This document shows, piece after piece, positions 46,626 through 48,585 of a DNA stretch of 48,585 bases. Position 1 is the first letter of the stretch. The number at the start of each line of letters is the position of its first letter. Source of the DNA: a virus; the IMG/VR virus record IMGVR_UViG_3300010411_000002, positions 1-48,585 of that record. One strand, 5' to 3'. The translations under genes were made by a program, and so were the position numbers. The notes below the pieces were generated by a model. It was not told where the DNA came from, made no database searches, and was given only the letters and a program-made list of their open reading frames with translations.

Positions 46626-47868
46626 AATATGTTCCTATCTTACATTCGTTTTTATGGTTTCCGTCAATGAGATGCCAAAGCCCGTATTTTTGAATAATAT
46701 CGAAAAATGCAGGCAGCCCTATATCTTTTCGTTCTTTTATTTTCCCGGATATAAAATGCTCATTATTCCGCATTTCTAAAATTTTATCCACATCATACCA
46801 ATTAGCACGGTTTAACATCGTGTCTATAACCGCATTATACGGATAAAGATTACCGTCTCTGAAAATAACCACCCTTGCACTTTTTATTTTCCACAATCTC
46901 TTTATGCGAGGTATATTAATCTGAATTAGTTTCGATACATCATATCGCTCAAGAGGCGTTAAGGCGCATGGATCAAAGTAATTTATTATAACGCCTATCT
47001 TCGCTTTTCCGTCATAATCCTGATCTAATAATTCGGAAAATGACTCCCATTCCTCTTGACTGTTAAATCCTGCCATCATAAATATATTAACTCTCTGATT
47101 TTGCCTTTTTGTCAGCCTGAAAAATTCAATAAGATGATCGTCTTTTATGGGCTTTGACAGCCATTTTCTTGTGCTTTCCGATGGACTTTCAACTCCGAGC
47201 CGTAATAATTTTATACCCTCAAAACTTTTCGGATTTTTAATATATTCTTTTATGCGAACATCCGACACAGAACGATTGACTGTAACCCCTGAATCAAAAT
47301 CATTCGTTATTAGATATAACTGTTTATTTCCTATTTTTCGCCTTATTCTTAATGCCCTGCTTTTATTTGGATTCACCTGATATTTATTCGCCCATGAAGT
47401 CAGACAGAATTTACATTTATTTCTGCAACCCATTGAATATAAATACGAATAACTGTTTTTACCAATCTGAACGCATGGAATAATGTCCCAATTAATATAA
47501 TCTGAATATTGTCCAGATAGCTTTCCCCGATGCACAATATATTCTTTTTCTTTAATGTCCGATATATTTTGACAATCTCTGAATAATTCAAAACATTGTC
47601 CTAAACATACATAATCGGCATATCGAAGCAATGCAGATGGATTATTACAAGCATGTCCTCCGGCGATTATAACGCCGTTCTGATTTTTATTTCTGAAAAT
47701 TCTAAGCTGATCTATCTCGAAAAATGAGGTTAAACTTATTCCAGATAGATCAGCTTTTTCAGGAGTATCAACTATTTCGTGTCCATATTTTATCGCAATA
47801 TGCTTTAATAGCTCAAACGTGTAGGTTGTTATCTTCTGCTTATTTCCCTGGTAAAAAAAGATTTTCAT
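46594..47868 (-). CDS. Radical SAM enzyme with B12-binding-like N-terminus
   Basis: A 424-aa protein. N-terminal about 110 residues form a Rossmann-like domain (NGVIIAGGHACNNP at 64-77) resembling the cobalamin-binding domain of B12-type radical SAM proteins, though no DxHxxG is visible. The [4Fe-4S] motif CRNKCKFC at 148-155 is CX3CX2C. LRLGVESPSES and FNIFMMAGF-like strands (VNIFMMAGF) follow as in the TIM barrel. Substrate unknown. It overlaps both the ParB-like and small terminase genes, so it is co-translated with packaging genes. Confidence 0.85.
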   Translation of the reverse strand: MKIFFYQGNKQKITTYTFELLKHIAIKYGHEIVDTPEKADLSGISLTSFFEIDQLRIFRNKNQNGVIIAGGHACNNPSALLRYADYVCLGQCFELFRDCQNISDIKEKEYIVHRGKLSGQYSDYINWDIIPCVQIGKNSYSYLYSMGCRNKCKFCLTSWANKYQVNPNKSRALRIRRKIGNKQLYLITNDFDSGVTVNRSVSDVRIKEYIKNPKSFEGIKLLRLGVESPSESTRKWLSKPIKDDHLIEFFRLTKRQNQRVNIFMMAGFNSQEEWESFSELLDQDYDGKAKIGVIINYFDPCALTPLERYDVSKLIQINIPRIKRLWKIKSARVVIFRDGNLYPYNAVIDTMLNRANWYDVDKILEMRNNEHFISGKIKERKDIGLPAFFDIIQKYGLWHLIDGNHKNECKIGTYYANRTVHNTG

Positions 47869-48520
47869 TTTTTATAATCCATTCAGATATTTTAGTTCCA
47901 ATATCGTTTAAAAACGCTTGGCTTTCATCATGCGCAATGATTTTATCTGTAAATGATTGAATTTTTTCAATAAGCGCATCGTCTGTAATATATGCCATTA
48001 TATCGCCAAGCCGGAAACCACGGCTTGATGCTCCATAAAAATGATCTGCTTTTGAATTTTCAAGACTGTTATTTTCTATAATATCCGGATCTTCTCCTTT
48101 TAGCCCATCAACATCAAACTCCGGCAACTCGACATAATCAATATCCCAGATATCAATTTCCATTTCATCAAGAAATGTCATTAGACCGTCCTCCGTAACC
48201 CTGGCATATCGTGAATTGATAGCGAGCAGCTTTTCGGCTGCATCGGATTTGTTTTTGGCCTTAATCTCAATTACCGGGATACCGTCAATGGCATATCCTG
48301 ATTTAATCATAGACCGCAATACCGACAGGCGTTGATGCCCGTCCAGGATGTTTCCGTCCCATACAAATACGGGTGCTGTAAAGCCATGTTTCAAGATTGA
48401 TTGTTTCAGTTTATCCGCTGACTCCAGACTGAGCTCTTTTAGCCCGCCCTGAAAATTTTTTAGGTTATCAATCTGGGCGAGCCGTTGGTAACCGCATGTA
48501 ATTTGTATTTTATCTTTCAT
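47840..48520 (-). CDS. ParB/sulfiredoxin-fold protein
   Basis: A 226-aa protein. The N-terminal ParB-like domain has LKHGFTAPVFVWDGNILDGHQRLSVLRSM with the DGHQR motif at 60-64, the nucleotide-binding signature of the ParB/Srx/SerK superfamily. The C-terminus is acidic and helical; I see no HTH for parS binding, so it is probably not a partitioning ParB. Related phage proteins are linked with DNA methylases and terminases. First gene of the packaging run in this window. Confidence 0.8.
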   Translation of the reverse strand: MKDKIQITCGYQRLAQIDNLKNFQGGLKELSLESADKLKQSILKHGFTAPVFVWDGNILDGHQRLSVLRSMIKSGYAIDGIPVIEIKAKNKSDAAEKLLAINSRYARVTEDGLMTFLDEMEIDIWDIDYVELPEFDVDGLKGEDPDIIENNSLENSKADHFYGASSRGFRLGDIMAYITDDALIEKIQSFTDKIIAHDESQAFLNDIGTKISEWIIKNENLFLPGK

Positions 48521-48585
48521 ATAACCAAATCCTTAACCATTCACGAAATTATATCCGTTTTTATATGCTCTGTATGCTGATACAA

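Noticed and set aside
47840-48520. Plasmid-type partition ParB that would bind the two parS-like sites
   Set aside because: No central HTH domain is visible and no ParA gene is adjacent, so a partition function by this protein is not supported.

Overview
This 48.6 kb window is essentially one tailed-phage genome (Caudoviricetes, siphovirus with a lambda-like plan), either free or an assembled prophage. The host cannot be named from sequence. It is probably Gram-negative: three tail-tip/lysis-side proteins carry proteobacterial-style Sec signal peptides, the endolysin is a bare M15 peptidase, and the promoters are sigma70-type (TTGACA, 17-bp spacer). Base composition is AT-leaning, except for one GC-rich island at about 17.5-18.1 kb. 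I found no integrase, tRNA, rRNA, transposase or CRISPR array.

Layout. (1) 11.6 kb down to 0 kb, minus strand: a small HTH repressor-like gene, then an SNF2-type helicase with a DNA methyltransferase, small genes, a DEAD/DEAH helicase overlapping a prim-pol/D5-like primase-helicase, a VRR-NUC nuclease, tiny proteins, a SAM methyltransferase and a zinc-ribbon/PD-(D/E)XK nuclease. (2) 11.7-18.4 kb, plus strand: small early genes, then a recombination block (RecF/SbcC-like ATPase, PD-(D/E)XK exonuclease, putative annealing protein), then an accessory tail that looks like two captured integron gene cassettes with attC sites. (3) 48.5 kb down to 18.4 kb, minus strand: ParB-like protein, radical SAM enzyme, small terminase, PLD-like nuclease and large terminase. 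A roughly 4-kb insert of small genes follows, with its own promoters. Next come W-like connector, portal, S49 protease/scaffold, decoration protein, capsid, head-tail and tail genes in lambda order, then tail-tip/fibre genes and lysis.

The plus block and the late block converge on a perfect 12-bp inverted repeat at 18388-18415. The plus block and the left minus block diverge from two facing sigma70 promoters at 11.60-11.70 kb, a lambda-immunity-like arrangement in which the repressor mRNA would be leaderless. If the molecule is circular or circularly permuted, blocks (1) and (3) form one continuous minus-strand unit.

Most unusual: three 75-90 bp arrays of a strict pentanucleotide NNACC (GGTNN in the mRNA) in the 41.9-43.4 kb insert; integron-type cassettes inside a phage early operon; two exact 16-bp parS palindromes placed just upstream of Shine-Dalgarno sites; a duplicated GC-rich structured RNA element at 8.1 and 9.0 kb; a sulfotransferase-glycosyltransferase fusion between tail genes; and a ParB-like/radical SAM pair overlapping the small terminase gene.
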